Assembly: GCA_025201345.1 (NCBI GenBank)
Contig: JAIXMG010000021.1
Location: 282,501 to 346,500, forward strand
DNA length: 64,000 nt
DNA from: Thamnidium elegans
Lineage: Eukaryota; Mucoromycota; Mucoromycetes; Mucorales; Mucoraceae
Direction: 5' to 3'
Part shown: positions 23,366-35,867 of the stretch, piece by piece
How the letters are laid out: the number at the start of each line of letters is the position of its first letter
How positions within the stretch are numbered: the first letter of the stretch is position 1
The notes under the pieces: model-generated
The model's input: only the letters and a program-made list of their open reading frames with translations
What the model was told of the DNA's origin: nothing
The model's database searches: none
Translations under genes and position numbers: made by a program

Positions 23366-24338
23366 TTTAAAAATATATGTATAAAGAGAAAAAAAAAAAA
23401 AAAAAAAAAAAAAAAAGGTTATTTGAAAGTTTTTTTCTCACTCAAAAAAAATTTGTGGCTTTTTTCTTGTTAATCCCGTTTTTTCTTGTACTTTTTTTAA
23501 GAAAGCTTGCAAGAGAGAAAGGGGTAAAACTATGATGGATGAATTCCTTTATATACATGCCTTTTTTGATGATACTCTTTCCTGTTGATAGAATTTATCA
23601 AGTTGTACTAGCTAATGTCCCCAGTGCTACTTTTTTTTTTTTTTTTTTTTTTGATAGAATAAAATGTAGTAGGCAAATTACGTCAATTTTCAAACAAATT
23701 CCCGTATCTTTTTTTTCTGCAAAATAACTTTAAATCGTAAAACCTGGTTTTGTTATCACTTTGAAATCATTTATCTTTGTATCTTGTAAGGGGGTCAATT
23801 ATCTTTGCCGTACGAGTACTTTTTAAGGTTTACACTTTGTCTCGGAAATTTTGCGCACTAATATAGTACAGTTTTATATAGAATTTAACTCTGTCGAACG
23901 AATATGCAAACATATTGATATACTGAAAACATATTCGTTCTTAGTAAAACGTACGCTTTTTTTCTTTTTTTTTGATAGCAGAAACCAGCACTTTTAATGT
24001 ACCAGAATTAGATGTTTACATCTATTGTTTATAACTAGCGATAGTAAAATAAGCGAAAGTGCATAACTCGACATTGAGTGAAATAATTTGTTGGAATTTT
24101 TTTATTCTCTTTCCAACGGATATACGAATATAAAAGGGAATTTTGAACCTTCTAGAAACGCTTTTTTTAAAAAAATAAATAATAATAGTAGTATCACGAC
24201 GTGATAAACCTCTTTTCGTGGCAATACAAGAACTAGTTATAATAAAAGGGGGAGGGGGACTAATTTCATATAAGCACATGATTTTATTCTTTAAAGAGAG
24301 AGAGAGAAAAAAAAAAGGGAGGAGGAGGGGGGTATTTT
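23366..24338. other. Intergenic with an 11-bp inverted repeat
   Basis: Upstream of La and downstream of the Zn2Cys6 gene. It starts with a 30-nt A run (23387-23416). GAACGAATATG at 23896-23906 is repeated in reverse orientation at 23930-23940, a perfect 11-bp stem with a 23-nt loop. Otherwise no gene is seen. Confidence 0.55.
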
Positions 24339-25208
24339 TTATTGTTTCTTGTGAAGTTTTGGTCTTCCTCTTGGTTTATGTTGAACATCTTTACAACCAG
24401 TTTTACCAGTAGCTACACATCGACGACAGGGTCTCATATCATCGCATCTTAAATGAGAGCGTTTACAATGGTTACAAGCTTTATCGACATTTCTACCTTT
24501 TTTAGTAGGCAATTGACTTGAAGCATGAGCAGTTCTTATTTGATATTCATCATCATCTTCATCCTCTTCATCGTCTTCAATAGCTTCTTCCTCTTCATCT
24601 GATGAATGTCTTGATAAAAAGTTCATGCTGTCGGATACACGCATTGATCTTTGTAAGGTATTTGATAAGGACGATAGCGAAGAAGAAGAATGCAAACTAC
24701 CTAAACTACTAGTACTGTGGTTATGATTAATAGTTAACCGTTGAGGAGCACTGCCACGGCGCTTTGTATTATCTAAAAGTTTATTCTTCTTTTTGGTAGT
24801 CATATTGTATATATTGGACGCTGATTTTCTGTATTTGTTTCTATAAGTGTTGGTAGACTTGCTGAGTTTGGGAGAGATAAGACCCCATTGTGGGTGTTCA
24901 CCATAGAGACTAGGCAAGGCACTAGTTGAAGTTGGTTTCTTAATTTTGATCATTAGCTTTTGCTTGTCATCAGTAGGTGTACTGAATGAAGAGTTCAATA
25001 AGGGCCAGCGTAACTCAGTTTCACTATCGGAGTAATCGTCTTCACTATCCTCATTGGTAGTAGATTCAGGAGAAGAGAATTCATTTCTTCGTTGGTTGTT
25101 AAAGTCATTGGGTACTTGTAATAGACATGAATGTTTAGAATCTGCTTTTGCAACAAAAGAATTGACGTCCTATTTTATTTATTAAGTCTGTGCAACCAGC
25201 GTACCAAA

Positions 25209-25248
<40 letters not shown>

Positions 25249-25998
25249 CATGTATATATTCTTATTTCAACTTACACTAAGACTGACGTATCCGCGAGAC
25301 ATTCCACCTTCTACAGTAATATTTTCATCCATATTTTCAGTCATAATTGAATCGAGAGAAGGGCTTACGATTGAATTATCACAGAATAAATTGGGTTGGT
25401 TTGATGGTAGAAAGGGATCGATAGGATCGTATAACCAATTGTATTGTAGCTTTTGTTCAGTTTGTTGATTAAAGTAATCGTAATCACCTAAATCCATAGT
25501 AGGAGCCATTAACATTACTTGTGAGGGTGTATCATAATAGAATTCATTATTGTTGTTATTATTATTCGATTGAAGATAGTGCAAGTACGAATTATTGTTA
25601 TTATTGTTATTATTGTTATTATTGTTATTATTGTTATTATTATTATTATTGTTATTATTGTTATTATTGTTATTATCGTTATTATTGTTATTGTTGTTAT
25701 TATTGTTATTGATGTTATTGATGTTATTGATGTTATTGATGTTATTGATGTTATTGATGTTATTGTTGTTATTGATGTTATTGATGTTATTGTTGTTATT
25801 GTTGTTATTGTTATTAGATGCAGAGGCAAGTGAATTATATATATCTTGATTAGCGTGTTGAAGAGATAATTTTTTATCGAAGTTATTGTACATATGATTT
25901 GGGGATGGAATGGTTGTATTATCAGATAGATTGAGCCCTTGAAATAAGTCTGTGTCTTCCATATCAAATAATTGAGGATAATTATAACTTGTATCCAT
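24339..25998 (-). CDS. Zn2Cys6 transcription factor with long Asn tract
   Basis: Probable fungal binuclear-zinc transcription factor. Two exons on the minus strand, 25276-25998 and 24339-25169, give 517 aa. The zinc cluster lies at the extreme C-terminus: C473, C476, C483, C489, C492, C500 in ACNHCKRSHLRCDDMRPC and GCKDVQHKPRGRPK, spacing x2-x6-x5-x2-x7. The form HCKRSHL..RPCRRC resembles the Ert1/Gsm1-type subclass known for carbon-metabolism control (inference). A GRP motif follows, AT-hook-like. Exon 1 encodes about 90 residues of almost pure Asn with spaced Ile from an AAT/AAC array. An acidic stretch (EEEEAIEDDEEDEDDDEY) just before the finger could activate transcription. The usual N-terminal finger is replaced by a disordered region. 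Confidence 0.85.
25586..25820. repeat. Trinucleotide array coding poly-Asn
   Basis: Long AAT/AAC array on the coding (minus) strand in exon 1 of the Zn2Cys6 gene. It encodes Asn runs punctuated by Ile at every third position in one section. All six frames stay open through it, so long antisense frames here are artefacts. Confidence 0.9.
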
Positions 25999-26867
25999 GA
26001 TAAATATTTCTTTTTTTCAAAGAGCAACAAGAACGAAAGGAATGGGGAATAAAGGTCAAATGTGAAACAAATTATAGGCAAAATATATAGGACCGATTGC
26101 ATTCTTTAGGGCTAAAATAGTATGTCTCTTTTAACTGTGAAGTTTAATTTTATTTTTTTTGGCAGATCTTTAAATTTAATATGTTTGTTAGTTTTTTTGT
26201 TTTTTTTTTGTTTCATAAATATTATTCGATATTATATATGTGTATACTATTTACAAGGCGGTATATCTTATAAATGCTTATAGATATATCTAAAGCTACT
26301 TTCAATCAGTACAAGAGTAAATAAAAAAAAAAAAAGAAAAAAAAAAAGAAGAATGCATACCTCGTCCAATAATAAATGCATCCATGTTATTGTTAACTCT
26401 CCAAAGTTATATAATGTCTTTCTTTTTTCTTCTTAATGTATTTTTTATTGACGATTCATGTTTTATCGTGACCTCATATTTTTTCATTCCATTTGTAAGA
26501 TTTAAATAAGAACTGTGGGATTACGATATAGTTTAAGCGGCTCAAGATTCAGTAGAATACCCAGTATTTGCCGCTTAAAATTTATGCTTCTAACTACATT
26601 CTTATTCAAAATGACTTAATTTCCGTCTTGACATTTTGTCATTATAGTAATTTGAATATTGGGTAATTGCATTAATGAAAAAAATGGCGCCAAACTTTGA
26701 TCTATATGATGCATGCTTTAAAAATAAAATCTACATTTCTTGAAATCCCCTTTTATATATATATATATGTATATATATTTTTTTTTATTAATATGGTTAC
26801 TATGGATATAATCTCTATGCCAATTATTTTTTTTTCTTAAAAAAAAAAACAGGGGACAGTAATCAGA
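25999..26867. other. Intergenic, no gene recognised
   Basis: Upstream region of the Zn2Cys6 gene and 3' region of the Fyv6-like gene, both on the minus strand. AT repeats near 26755-26780 and A/T runs only. Confidence 0.5.
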
Positions 26868-27529
26868 TCACGCATCACTATCACTATCACTATTGATGTC
26901 ACCATAATCTGCTAATAATGATAATGATGTCTTTTGTTTTTTTGCCATTGGTTTAACTGGTTCTTCTTCTTCTTCTTCTTCTTCTGAATCACTTTCACGC
27001 TTCTTCTTTTTAACAAATAATGCGCCTTTAATCGACTGTTTCGATAACTTATTTGATTTTATAACCGGTTTTTGTTTACTTGAAGAGGCTACAGCGTTTG
27101 CTGTTGTCACAGCAGGACCAACAGGAGCGGCTCTCGCTTCAACCGCTAAACGATACTCTTCCAACTCTAACTGTTCCTTAATTTTTCTTTCATATTCCAA
27201 CTTTTCTTTTTCGTCCGATAAAATTCTAAAAAACTCTGCTTCTTCTTCGTCTACACGTTTAATTTGATTTGATAAACGCGATTCTTCTGCAAATTTCTCT
27301 TCTTTTAAAGTCTTTTGTTCTTGTAAACGTTCAAATAAAGTTCTTGGGTCATATTGTTCTTGAATAACAACTATGCATAAAATACTTTTTTTAATACCCC
27401 TCCTTCCTTTTTTTTTATTATCTCTAAATCTCTACCTTCATCTGACTCTTTGTTTTCTTCAGCATCTACCTGTTTGTTGTCTTCTACAATGGCACGAGAT
27501 ACAAACGAGTTTTTGATATTAAATGACAT
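26868..27529 (-). CDS. FYV6: FAM192A/Fyv6-like splicing-associated protein
   Basis: Nuclear protein of the FAM192A (NIP30/PSME3IP1) family, whose yeast relative Fyv6 acts in the second step of splicing. Exons on the minus strand are 27436-27529 and 26868-27370, giving 198 aa. The N-terminus MSFNIKNSFVSRAIVED and the core YDPRTLFERLQEQK match the conserved family block, followed by a long charged helix (RVDEEEAEFFRIL). The C-terminal half is basic and Ser/Glu-rich with RESDSEEEEEEEE and the end DINSDSDSDA. It is divergent from the RBM26/27-like gene. Confidence 0.83.
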
Positions 27530-27751
27530 ATTTTTTTTTTTTTGCTTTCTATTATTTTACACACACTCAAAAAAAGGTATAAATGCCCAACCTTTTTTAA
27601 ACGGGGAGAAAAAAAAAAAGAAAAAAGAAAAAAAGAAAAAGTGGTCACTCGTGACGTAGTTTAACTGCTAAGTATATGCTGTTAAGAAATAATTTTTTTG
27701 AAAAACTTCTTTTCCTATTTATTCCATTAAAAAAAGACCTACTAATAGAAA
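27530..27751. promoter_or_regulatory. Shared promoter of the Fyv6-like and RBM26/27-like genes
   Basis: 222 bp between divergent start codons. It contains A- and T-rich tracts and one mixed stretch near 27641-27670 (AAAGTGGTCACTCGTGACGT) holding a TGACGT half-site like those bound by bZIP/CREB factors. Confidence 0.45.
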
Positions 27752-30029
27752 ATGGCAAATAAATTACCTGCTGACTTGGAGTCTTTTGTTAGCAAAGAAG
27801 TTGCTTCACTGTAAGTAATACATATTTTTTTTTAAAAAAAAAAAGAAAAATTATTAAACGTTTATATTTTATAGTTGTGATGCTGATCCCACTGTATTAG
27901 CTCAATATATTATCGCACTTATTGGTAATGAACAATTAGACGATGCCTTAAAGGCAAGTCTTCAAGAAAAGCTCCATGAGTTCTTTGATGACCGTAAGTG
28001 TTGTTTTTTTTGAATTAAAATGAAATTTTTTTTTTAAAAAAAAAAAAAAGAGATGGGGGGAAAGAAAGAAACAAGGGATTAAAAAATTTTCTTTTTTTTT
28101 TACAAAAAAAAAAAAAAAAAAAACCATATAGAAACCATGCCTTTTATTAACCGTTTATTTGCCAAAATAAATGGACAAGGTAATGCACCTGCATCCATGG
28201 ATCGGTTTAATGAATTCTCTGATGATGAAGATGATGGCGATCGTAATTTTAAACATAGACGTCAACGATCAGAGTCTCAAGAAGAACAAGATCGTTCTAG
28301 CAAACGCAGACTCCCAGAAGATAGCCAAAACAGCGGATCCAGCAAGTATTATCGCGCCAATGAAGATAGAAGACCCAGTCATAACCCTAATAATATACCT
28401 GTTACTGGCTACAATGGCCACTTTGATAACAGTAGAGGCAGAGGTAATGGTAGAGGCGCTCGCGGTGGTAGCGTTCGTGGTATCGGACGCGGTCAAAACA
28501 GACCTCAATGTAGAGATTATAACGAAAAGGGATTCTGTATGCGAGGCGATATGTGTCCATATGATCACGGTATGGATAGAATTATTGTAGATGAAAATGT
28601 TGGCGCCTATCCTGGCCCTTTCCCCCCTGGTGGTCCTATTCCTCCTATGGGCGTACGCACTGTACCTCCTCAACCATTTTATGGAATGCCTGACGCATAT
28701 GATCCTGAACGATCTGGTTTAATTAACAACGAAATGGTTGGCTTCCCTGGTATGCCTAATATGATGAACCCTAATGATATGATGATGAACAACGGTATGA
28801 TGCGTGGAAACGGTATGCGTCGTGGACGTGGTGGCAGAGGTGGTCGCGGTGGCTACCAAGGTCATCGTAACCAAAACAACAATCCTCAAAACACTACTTT
28901 AAACGTCGAAAAAATTCCAGCTGAATTCTGTCAAATCTCTACTGTCAACGATTTCTTTGCTAAATTCGGTACCATTATCAATATCAGCGTTCTTCCTCAT
29001 TTACAAAAAGCTGTTATTCAATATAGTTCGCGTGCTGAAGCTGAAAATGCTTATAACTCTCCTGACGCTATCTTTGATAACCGTTTTGTTAAAGTATACT
29101 GGCATAAAGATGAACCTGCTACTACTGCTCCTGTTGAAGCACCTGCACCTGTCGTGCCTAAATCCAATGAACCTGATCCAGAATTAGTTGCTGCTCGTGC
29201 TGCTGAACTTGCTAAAGAAAGAGAAGAAAAACAAAAAAAGCATCAAGAACATATGATGACCATTTTAGAGATTCAAAAGAAGCGAGAACTTCAACTTCAA
29301 CAGCAAATTGATGAACAAAAGAGATTGTTAGCTAAACTTACTAATAGTACTGGTATGACTCAATCCGAAAAGGCTGAACTTTTAAAGGCTCTTAAAACTA
29401 TTCAAAATGACATTGATACCTCTAAAACTGCTGCTGCTGCTGCTGCTGAGGTTACTGACCCCTCCGAAGCTACAAGTGAATCCACTGAAGTAAAGGAAGG
29501 TGCTGAAACTTCTGAAGATCTTAAGAAGAAGCTTGCTCGTTTAGAAGCAGAGGTAATTACATGTCTATTATAAATGTCCTATCAAATAACTTACCTTTTT
29601 ATTATTATTATAATAGGCCGCTATTCTCGGTATGAGTGGACCTGGTTTCCGTGGAGGTCGCGGTGGTTATTTTGGTAGAGGAAGAGGCAGCTGGCCTGGT
29701 ATGAGAGGTGGAGCTACTAGAATGAGTTTAGATAATCGTCCTACCAAGATTGTAGTTAAAGATATCCCTCAAGACTCTACCGAGCCCGAATTACGCCAAC
29801 ATTTTGAAGTAAGTGTTTTTGTTTTTTCTTTTTTTTTTCTTTGTGTGTACTAAACTATTTAATTTATTAGCAATTCGGTACCATTACTTCATTCGAGCAA
29901 AAGGATTCAGAAGTTTTAGTTCAATACGGACAAAGATTTGAAGCTGAAAAAGCCATGAAGGCAGGAACTAATTACACTAAAGGAACACTTCAACTTGCTT
30001 GGATCACAGATACAACAGAAGAATCATAA
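27752..30029 (+). CDS. RBM26/27-like CCCH and RRM protein
   Basis: Nuclear RNA-binding protein related to RBM26/RBM27 and fission yeast Rmn1, which work with Mtr4-type exosome adaptors in RNA surveillance (family knowledge). Exons are 27752-27810, 27875-27993, 28132-29552, 29617-29808 and 29871-30029, total 649 aa. Residues 1-70 are a PWI-like helical domain (LPADLESFVSKEVASL, AQYIIALIGNEQLDDALKA). A CCCH finger follows: C186, C195, C201, H205 (CRDYNEKGFCMRGDMCPYDH). RG-rich blocks flank it. An RRM lies near 310-385 (TLNVEKIPAEFCQISTVNDF), then a coiled coil (KKRELQLQQQIDEQKRLLAK), more RGG repeats and a second short RRM ending AWITDTTEES. Domain order matches RBM26/27. Confidence 0.85.
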
Positions 30030-30326
30030 ACACAAAGCAAGTCTTATTTGCCTGTACATATATTCAAAAAAAAAAAAAGGATTTTTTTTTAAAACTTTCC
30101 TTTTCCCGCTTAATGTTCTTTTCTTTTCTTTTCCTCTTTTTTTATATTTCTCCTCCCCAAAAAAAAAATACCTTTATCATTTATATTCTTTTTTTTTTAT
30201 ACATCTCACTTTTTTTATTATTTTTTTTTCACCTTTTTTTTTTACTATTTATTTCTTTTTTTTTTCTTTTTCTTTTTTTTTTTTTTCTCTTTATTTTGTT
30301 GTAAAAGTTTGTAATAAAATTAAATT
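30030..30326. other. Convergent intergenic region, pyrimidine-rich
   Basis: 297 bp between the RBM26/27-like and EMC4 stops. It is overwhelmingly T and C on the plus strand, with short A runs. It probably contains overlapping 3' ends. Confidence 0.5.
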
Positions 30327-31164
30327 TTATGCTGCAAATTCGAGAATCTCTTTTGGTTTAATAAAGGCTAACCAATCAGAAGCTGTGTTTGGCAATAATC
30401 CCATTGCATTGACCTTGTATACACCCAACAAAATAGTAACAAAATGGAGTCCAATGAAGGCTAATTTTGCTTGTAATAAATCTGCTCCAGGTTGAGACCT
30501 AGCAGCTCCTGTAGATTCAAATCGACTGAAAGCTAATTTATAAAACAATTAGCTTTCTCTCTCTCTCTCTCTTTCTCTCTTTCTCTCTTTTTAAATTTGT
30601 TTACTTACTTTGTTGTACTGTCATCATGGCTTTAATAGGGTTAAAGAAGAGCATAGCTGTTACTACCACTGTAAAGATTTGAAGACTTGTACCAGACATA
30701 TAAATCATAATGGCGTTCATCGGTATACTCTTAGCTGGTCCCATAGCTACATCCCAAGCTCTCTTTTTTTTTTTTTTTTTGGAAAATTATATTAATAAAA
30801 TAGTTCACCCCTTTCTTTTATGTTATAATATTACCTTGACTTTAAGAGCAACTTGATGCTGATCATCTCTATCTGCATTACCTGCTTGACGGTTTAATTT
30901 CTATACTCGAATGGTTAATATATATATATATATATATAAAGAGGGCATATTACAGACCCCTTATACTCACATCTGATTTAGAATGCTTTTGTAAAGCAGA
31001 TGCTTCGAAACCAACAGGGTTAGAAACTTTTAAACTACTAAAAAAAAAAAAAATCAATTTTAAATAAGAAACATGTATACGAGTTAAAAACGTGCTATAT
31101 AAAAAAAAAAGTCTAACCTTGAAGTGGCATTGAGGGACGCGTAGTCAACAGACCAATTTGACAT
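30327..31164 (-). CDS. EMC4: ER membrane complex subunit EMC4
   Basis: Subunit of the ER membrane protein complex that inserts transmembrane helices. Exons on the minus strand are 31118-31164, 30971-31037, 30835-30900, 30609-30762 and 30327-30532, total 179 aa, the usual size. The conserved block RAWDVAMGPAKSIPMNAIMI begins the membrane region, followed by YMSGTSLQIFTVVVTAMLFF and NPIKAMMTVQQ. A second hydrophobic pair includes KLAFIGLHFVTILLGVYKVN, and the end MGLLPNTASDWLAFIKPKE is a hallmark of EMC4. The exon 4 acceptor was set by frame, because two AG sites lie two bases apart. Confidence 0.95.
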
Positions 31165-31355
31165 GATGTTAAAAAGCAAAAAAAAAAAAAAGAAGACAAG
31201 AAAAAAAGAGAGAGAGAGAAAGTATAATTTATGATATTGGGACTGCTGTTGCTTTAAAAAAATGAGTTTTTTTTTATTAAGTGTGTAGATTAAGTATTAG
31301 GTAGTGCATGTGTGGTTTTTTTTTTTTTTAAAAAAAATAAATAGAAAGTAGATAT

Positions 31356-32023
31356 TTAAACGTTGTTTTGTACAGTACTACCTCTATAGTCATAGAAACC
31401 ATCATAGAAAGCAAGACCGACGATAGCTAAACCAAGTGCATAGAAAGTCAATGAGTACAAAAGACGAAGGTAGCGATGCTCATAAGAAGCTTCTACAATA
31501 AAGTAAACCACAGCAAAGGCAACGAAACTAAAAATTAAAATGAATTTAGTATACTATGTAGCACATAAAAAAAAAAAAAAAACTTACAGCCAGGAAACAA
31601 TCATTACACCACGAGTAGAACCGCGAGCAAAAGTATTGATTGTAAGGACAGAAAGTAACATAAGCACAAGATCACGAAGCATATCATGAGCACGATTAAG
31701 ACGATTCTAGAAGACGAAAATTCAATATATAAGATTTAACTTTTATCGTATATACTTACGAAAATATTGACAGACCAAGCAGGAGCGGCAGACATGAATT
31801 GATTCTTGTTCGCAGTATGAGTCCCACCCTCGGGATCATGCGCAACTTGCGTATTTGTTTGAACCACTTGTGAGTTTTGATCACCACCAAATGCGTTACG
31901 AATAAACCAAGCAAAGCCCCAGAATACCCAGAGAGTAGCGAAACCAATCCATGCAACACGTACATGCCAGTCTTCAAGGAAGACGTTCATATTGACCAAG
32001 TCACTTGCTGTTCTAGTAGACAT
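31356..32023 (-). CDS. Multi-pass membrane protein of unknown function
   Basis: I do not recognise this 184-aa protein. Exons on the minus strand are 31760-32023, 31588-31706 and 31356-31527. About four membrane segments are seen: VAWIGFATLWVFWGFAWFI near residues 23-41, DLVLMLLSVLTINTF near 97-111, a segment through VMIVSWLFVAFAVVYFIVEA, and YSLTFYALGLAIVGLAFY near 152-169. The loop between the first two is polar and Gln/Asn-rich. A basic stretch NRLNRAHDMLRD precedes segment 2. No signal peptide or enzymatic motif is visible. Clean introns and balanced codon use make it a real gene, located tail to head with EMC4. Confidence 0.75.
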
Positions 32024-32345
32024 TTTTAATTATATTTTTATAATGTGAGTAAAAAAAAAAAAAGGTTATTAAGTTCAAAATAATGAAAGCTTTACGCTTT
32101 TTATTTTATAATTAAAACCCTTACATGTCTTTGATTAATGACTTGAAACTTGGTAGATCTGCAGAAATGCATGAATTTGTTATCTTTTTTTTTTGTTAAG
32201 CTACGTCTGAGTTTATTTTTCTAAACCCTGGTAGGTCTTTTTAGAATTATGATGATACATTCCAACTATTTGAATCAAAAAGGCGAGACATAGCCCAATG
32301 AAAGGGTTTATTTTAATAGTTATTATAAAAACAGGGTTTAATAAA
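32024..32345. other. Short intergenic region
   Basis: 322 bp between the start of the membrane-protein gene and the stop of Hrq1. Contains an A run next to the start codon and no further frame of interest. Confidence 0.5.
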
Positions 32346-35300
32346 CTATAACAAAGTAGCGTCATTTGAGTTTTGCATGGCACAAAGTACAATCATTGCA
32401 CCCTGCTTTGAGCACACTTGGTTATGTTCTGAACACTGAGCCCAATGTACACCTTTTTTGTTAGTGTAAAAAAAATGAAACATAAGATAAGGCTTTTTTT
32501 TTTTTTTTTTTACAGTTAAACTTACACGAAGGGCAACCATTCTCACATTGACAATGACTAATTTGTTGAATGCAAGTTTCAATCAACTGATCAAAATATT
32601 TATATGCTTGTCTCACTATACCACAAGGTTGTCTTTCATACAGTGCCACTCTAATTATTTTCTAGTTTAGTATATACCGTATATATACTTTTGGTTACTG
32701 TCTTTTTACCTGCTAGGTCTTTGACGTGTTGCATTTGGATTTTTACATTCTGTTCTTACATCATTTGAAGTAGAAGAAGAAAATTGAGGTAGTAAAGATA
32801 TTAGACAATGTGCTATATGTATACGATTATTAGTAGTGAGCTGTCATTTTAAAATAATAATAATTATTACATGTTGCATGAATAGCGGCCATCGGATCTA
32901 TATCTAATGCACCTAGTTCAACTAGGGCAGTACCCGGTACGTCCGCCCACAGACCAGTAGTTTGTGTAATAATTGGGTCCATATAAACATCATGCGCATC
33001 TAATATACGTTTCTGACTATTTATTCTGTAATAGCCGAATACAACAGTAGTTACTACATTTAAAAAGAAGAGTTTAGCTTACATGGAAAATACTTTTTTT
33101 TTTTTTATAAATTGTACCTTTCACTTTTCCAAAGCAAACAAAGTTTTTTGTATTGGAAATATGTTTGGTTTGATCAGTACTAAGGATATCTAGATTTGTA
33201 TAATTTCTTTGTATCGTAGTCCAATCCACATGGGTTAATTGAACTTTTGCATATCTTTTATCTATATTACACTCTTGTACTAAATAGGGTCTACCTTGAT
33301 GAATAAAGATAGCGCCTTGATAAATTTCAAAAGCAACCCTATGAGCTTCAATCTCTTCGATGATGACATTCTTCTGATCAGTTATGTCCACAACCGCAAA
33401 TGTGTCCTCATTGATATTCCGAATATTAACAAATTTGGATGGATAAGGTCTAAATTGAGAAGCTGGTCTATATAACTATTTTGTGGTGAATAAGAGTAAA
33501 ATTATTTTAATTGCAACCCTCTTACTTGATGGTCTATTTTTACTAAATGTTGTCTACAAATGGTTTCGAGTTGTGGTCCAAAGTAGATTTGATCTTTAGA
33601 TATATCGATTGGTAATTCTTCGGCAGCGCATTGAATATGACCTTCTAATACAATAGACGTATTTACCTCTAAAGAGAGTACATCAGCAGTTTTCTCGAAT
33701 AGAAGTGATGGGTTGTTCTAGAAAGATTGTATATTAGTTTATATAAGAAGCCCATGTCATAAGATTTATTTACGGCATAGAATTGATCTAATGGGTTGTT
33801 ATCACAGACAACAATTGATAAAGAATCTGCATTTCTTCTTCCAGCTCTACCTGATTGCTGCCACTATAGGTAACTACGTCAATAAAAAATAAAATAAAAA
33901 AAAGTAGATCAAGTATCAGATCAATTTTTTTTTTTTACCAGTGCAGATTTAGACCAGGGAACACCAATCATTAACACAGCATCTAAATTGTATATATAAG
34001 AAGAGATAATAATAATAATAAAGATGTATATACCTAAACTTCCAATATCGATACCTAATTCCAAAGCATTTGTAGCAATAATTCCCATTAATTCCCCATT
34101 AAACATTTTAGACTCAATTTTTCTTCTATCATGCGGGGTATACCCACCTCGATAACTCATGACACGATTGACCATATTTTGTTTTTGTTTCACTAGTAAA
34201 TTCTGTCGCAGTTGTTTCATTAATAACTCACATGTCTTACGTACTTTACAAAAGGCAATCGTACGAATATTATTCTCAATCAAATATTCCATTAAAAGCG
34301 CTCCTTCCATAATAGCACTTTTACGTATAGATTGTTGTATTGGATTTAACAGCGCAGGATTCCAAACTATAAATTCTTTTTTACCGTGTGGTGATCCATC
34401 TTGATTGATCAATTTTACATTCTCTATACCAAACATAGTTTTCATATGCTTGTAATAATAAGGAATTATGAGACATTTTTCACCTTTCCTCTCCCCCCTA
34501 TTTTACCTTGTCTGGTTCATGAATTGTTGCACTGCATGATATAAATTGAAGTTGATGATTATTATTGTAACTACATAGTCTTCTTAACCTACGCATAATG
34601 AGTGCCATATGCGTACCAAAAAGACCATTATAAACGTGTAATTCTATATAAACGTATTACTTGAAATATTCAAACAAAATAAAAATAATATATTTATACC
34701 ATCAACTACTAAATATTTTAAAGTGGTCAAGAAGGGACCCCATAATTTTGAATGAGGTAAAATGGCATAATGAAGCATATCAGGATTAGTAAAAATAACA
34801 CTAGCATTTGTTCTTATAAATGCACGTTTATCATATGGTGTATCACCATCAAATGTTGAAATCTATTATTATTATTTAAAATGAAGTCCTTTTTTTTTGA
34901 CGCTAATATACCCAAGTACCATGATATGTTCTAAATTTGGTATACGATGCATGATTGCCTCTAGTGCACGTTTTTGATCTTGGGCTAAGGCCTTTGTGGG
35001 AAAAATATACAAGGCCTTACTGGTTTTGTCTTTTAATAAGCTTTGTAGGACTGGTATTTGATAGATGAACGATTTTCCACTAAAAAAAAGAAGCGAGCTC
35101 TCCGTGTTAATACCCTGCACTGTCATTTTTTTTTTTTTTTTTTTGTGTGTGTGTATATACCTTGCTGTAGATGTAGATACAATAACATGTTGACCATCAA
35201 ATAATGCTTGTAACGCTTCAGTTTGATGTACATATAATTTATCAACCCCTCTTTCTTCCAGTGCAATTTTAATTTCGTTTGATAGTTCCAATTCACCATA

Positions 35301-35867
35301 GATCGCTTCTTTCGAATCAAATGATTTCACCGTCTCAAATTGTTCGTCATAAAAAGAAACTTGTTTCAACCCTTCAATAACCTCAGCTAAACATTTTTGA
35401 GACCAATCATCATCAAGTACAGGATAAGGCATATACTTTTCAAGTTCATGTAACAAATAATCACTGGGATCTAGTTCTTTTTGTTTACAGGCTTTTAAAA
35501 AATCCGCTAGTGCCTTATTAAACAATTTGGTTTGTTGTGATATCAATTGTTTGATGGTTGCCATCAAAGTCTTTTTATTATTATTCACAGAAGGGTACCC
35601 AAATTCTATTTCAATCGTTTCACTCGTAGTGTATTTGAAAGTGATAAAGTTCCGCAAGATGACATTGATCGCAGCTAGATCTTGTAAAGTGAGGTCTGGA
35701 ACCACTTGTTGTAAAGAGTTCAAAGTAACTGCGGCAGTAGAATTGGCGTTGTAAAACACGTAAAACGTATTTATCGCTTCAAACTTGGTCTTTAACTGCT
35801 TGATAGCATCGCATCTTTTTTTATGCGTGTTAGTAGTCTCTTGTTTTTCTAGTTCTCTTTTAGGCAT
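32346..35867 (-). CDS. HRQ1: Hrq1, RecQ4-like DNA helicase
   Basis: ATP-dependent 3'-5' DNA helicase of the Hrq1 branch, known for DNA crosslink repair and telomere maintenance. Thirteen exons on the minus strand: 35161-35867, 34920-35079, 34700-34862, 34507-34643, 34034-34448, 33939-33982, 33774-33863, 33526-33717, 33118-33475, 32871-33053, 32710-32812, 32526-32650 and 32346-32452, total 927 aa in frame. Walker A is STASGKS (K238), split by an intron. The DExH box is DELH (343-346). Motif III is SCSAT, and ATNALELGIDIGSL and WQQSGRAGRR (from 543) give motifs V and VI. The Hrq1-specific C-terminus is present: AIHATSHCLISLLP and CQCENGCPSCVHWAQC, the Cys-rich domain. The exon 10/11 junction needs a skipped upstream AG, chosen because it alone keeps the frame and the family motif. 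Confidence 0.93.

Noticed and set aside
25515..26102. Several long frames on both strands over the Asn array
   Set aside because: All are repeat translations (poly-Ile/Thr, Leu, Val) of one trinucleotide array; only the Asn-coding minus frame joins to the zinc-cluster exon.
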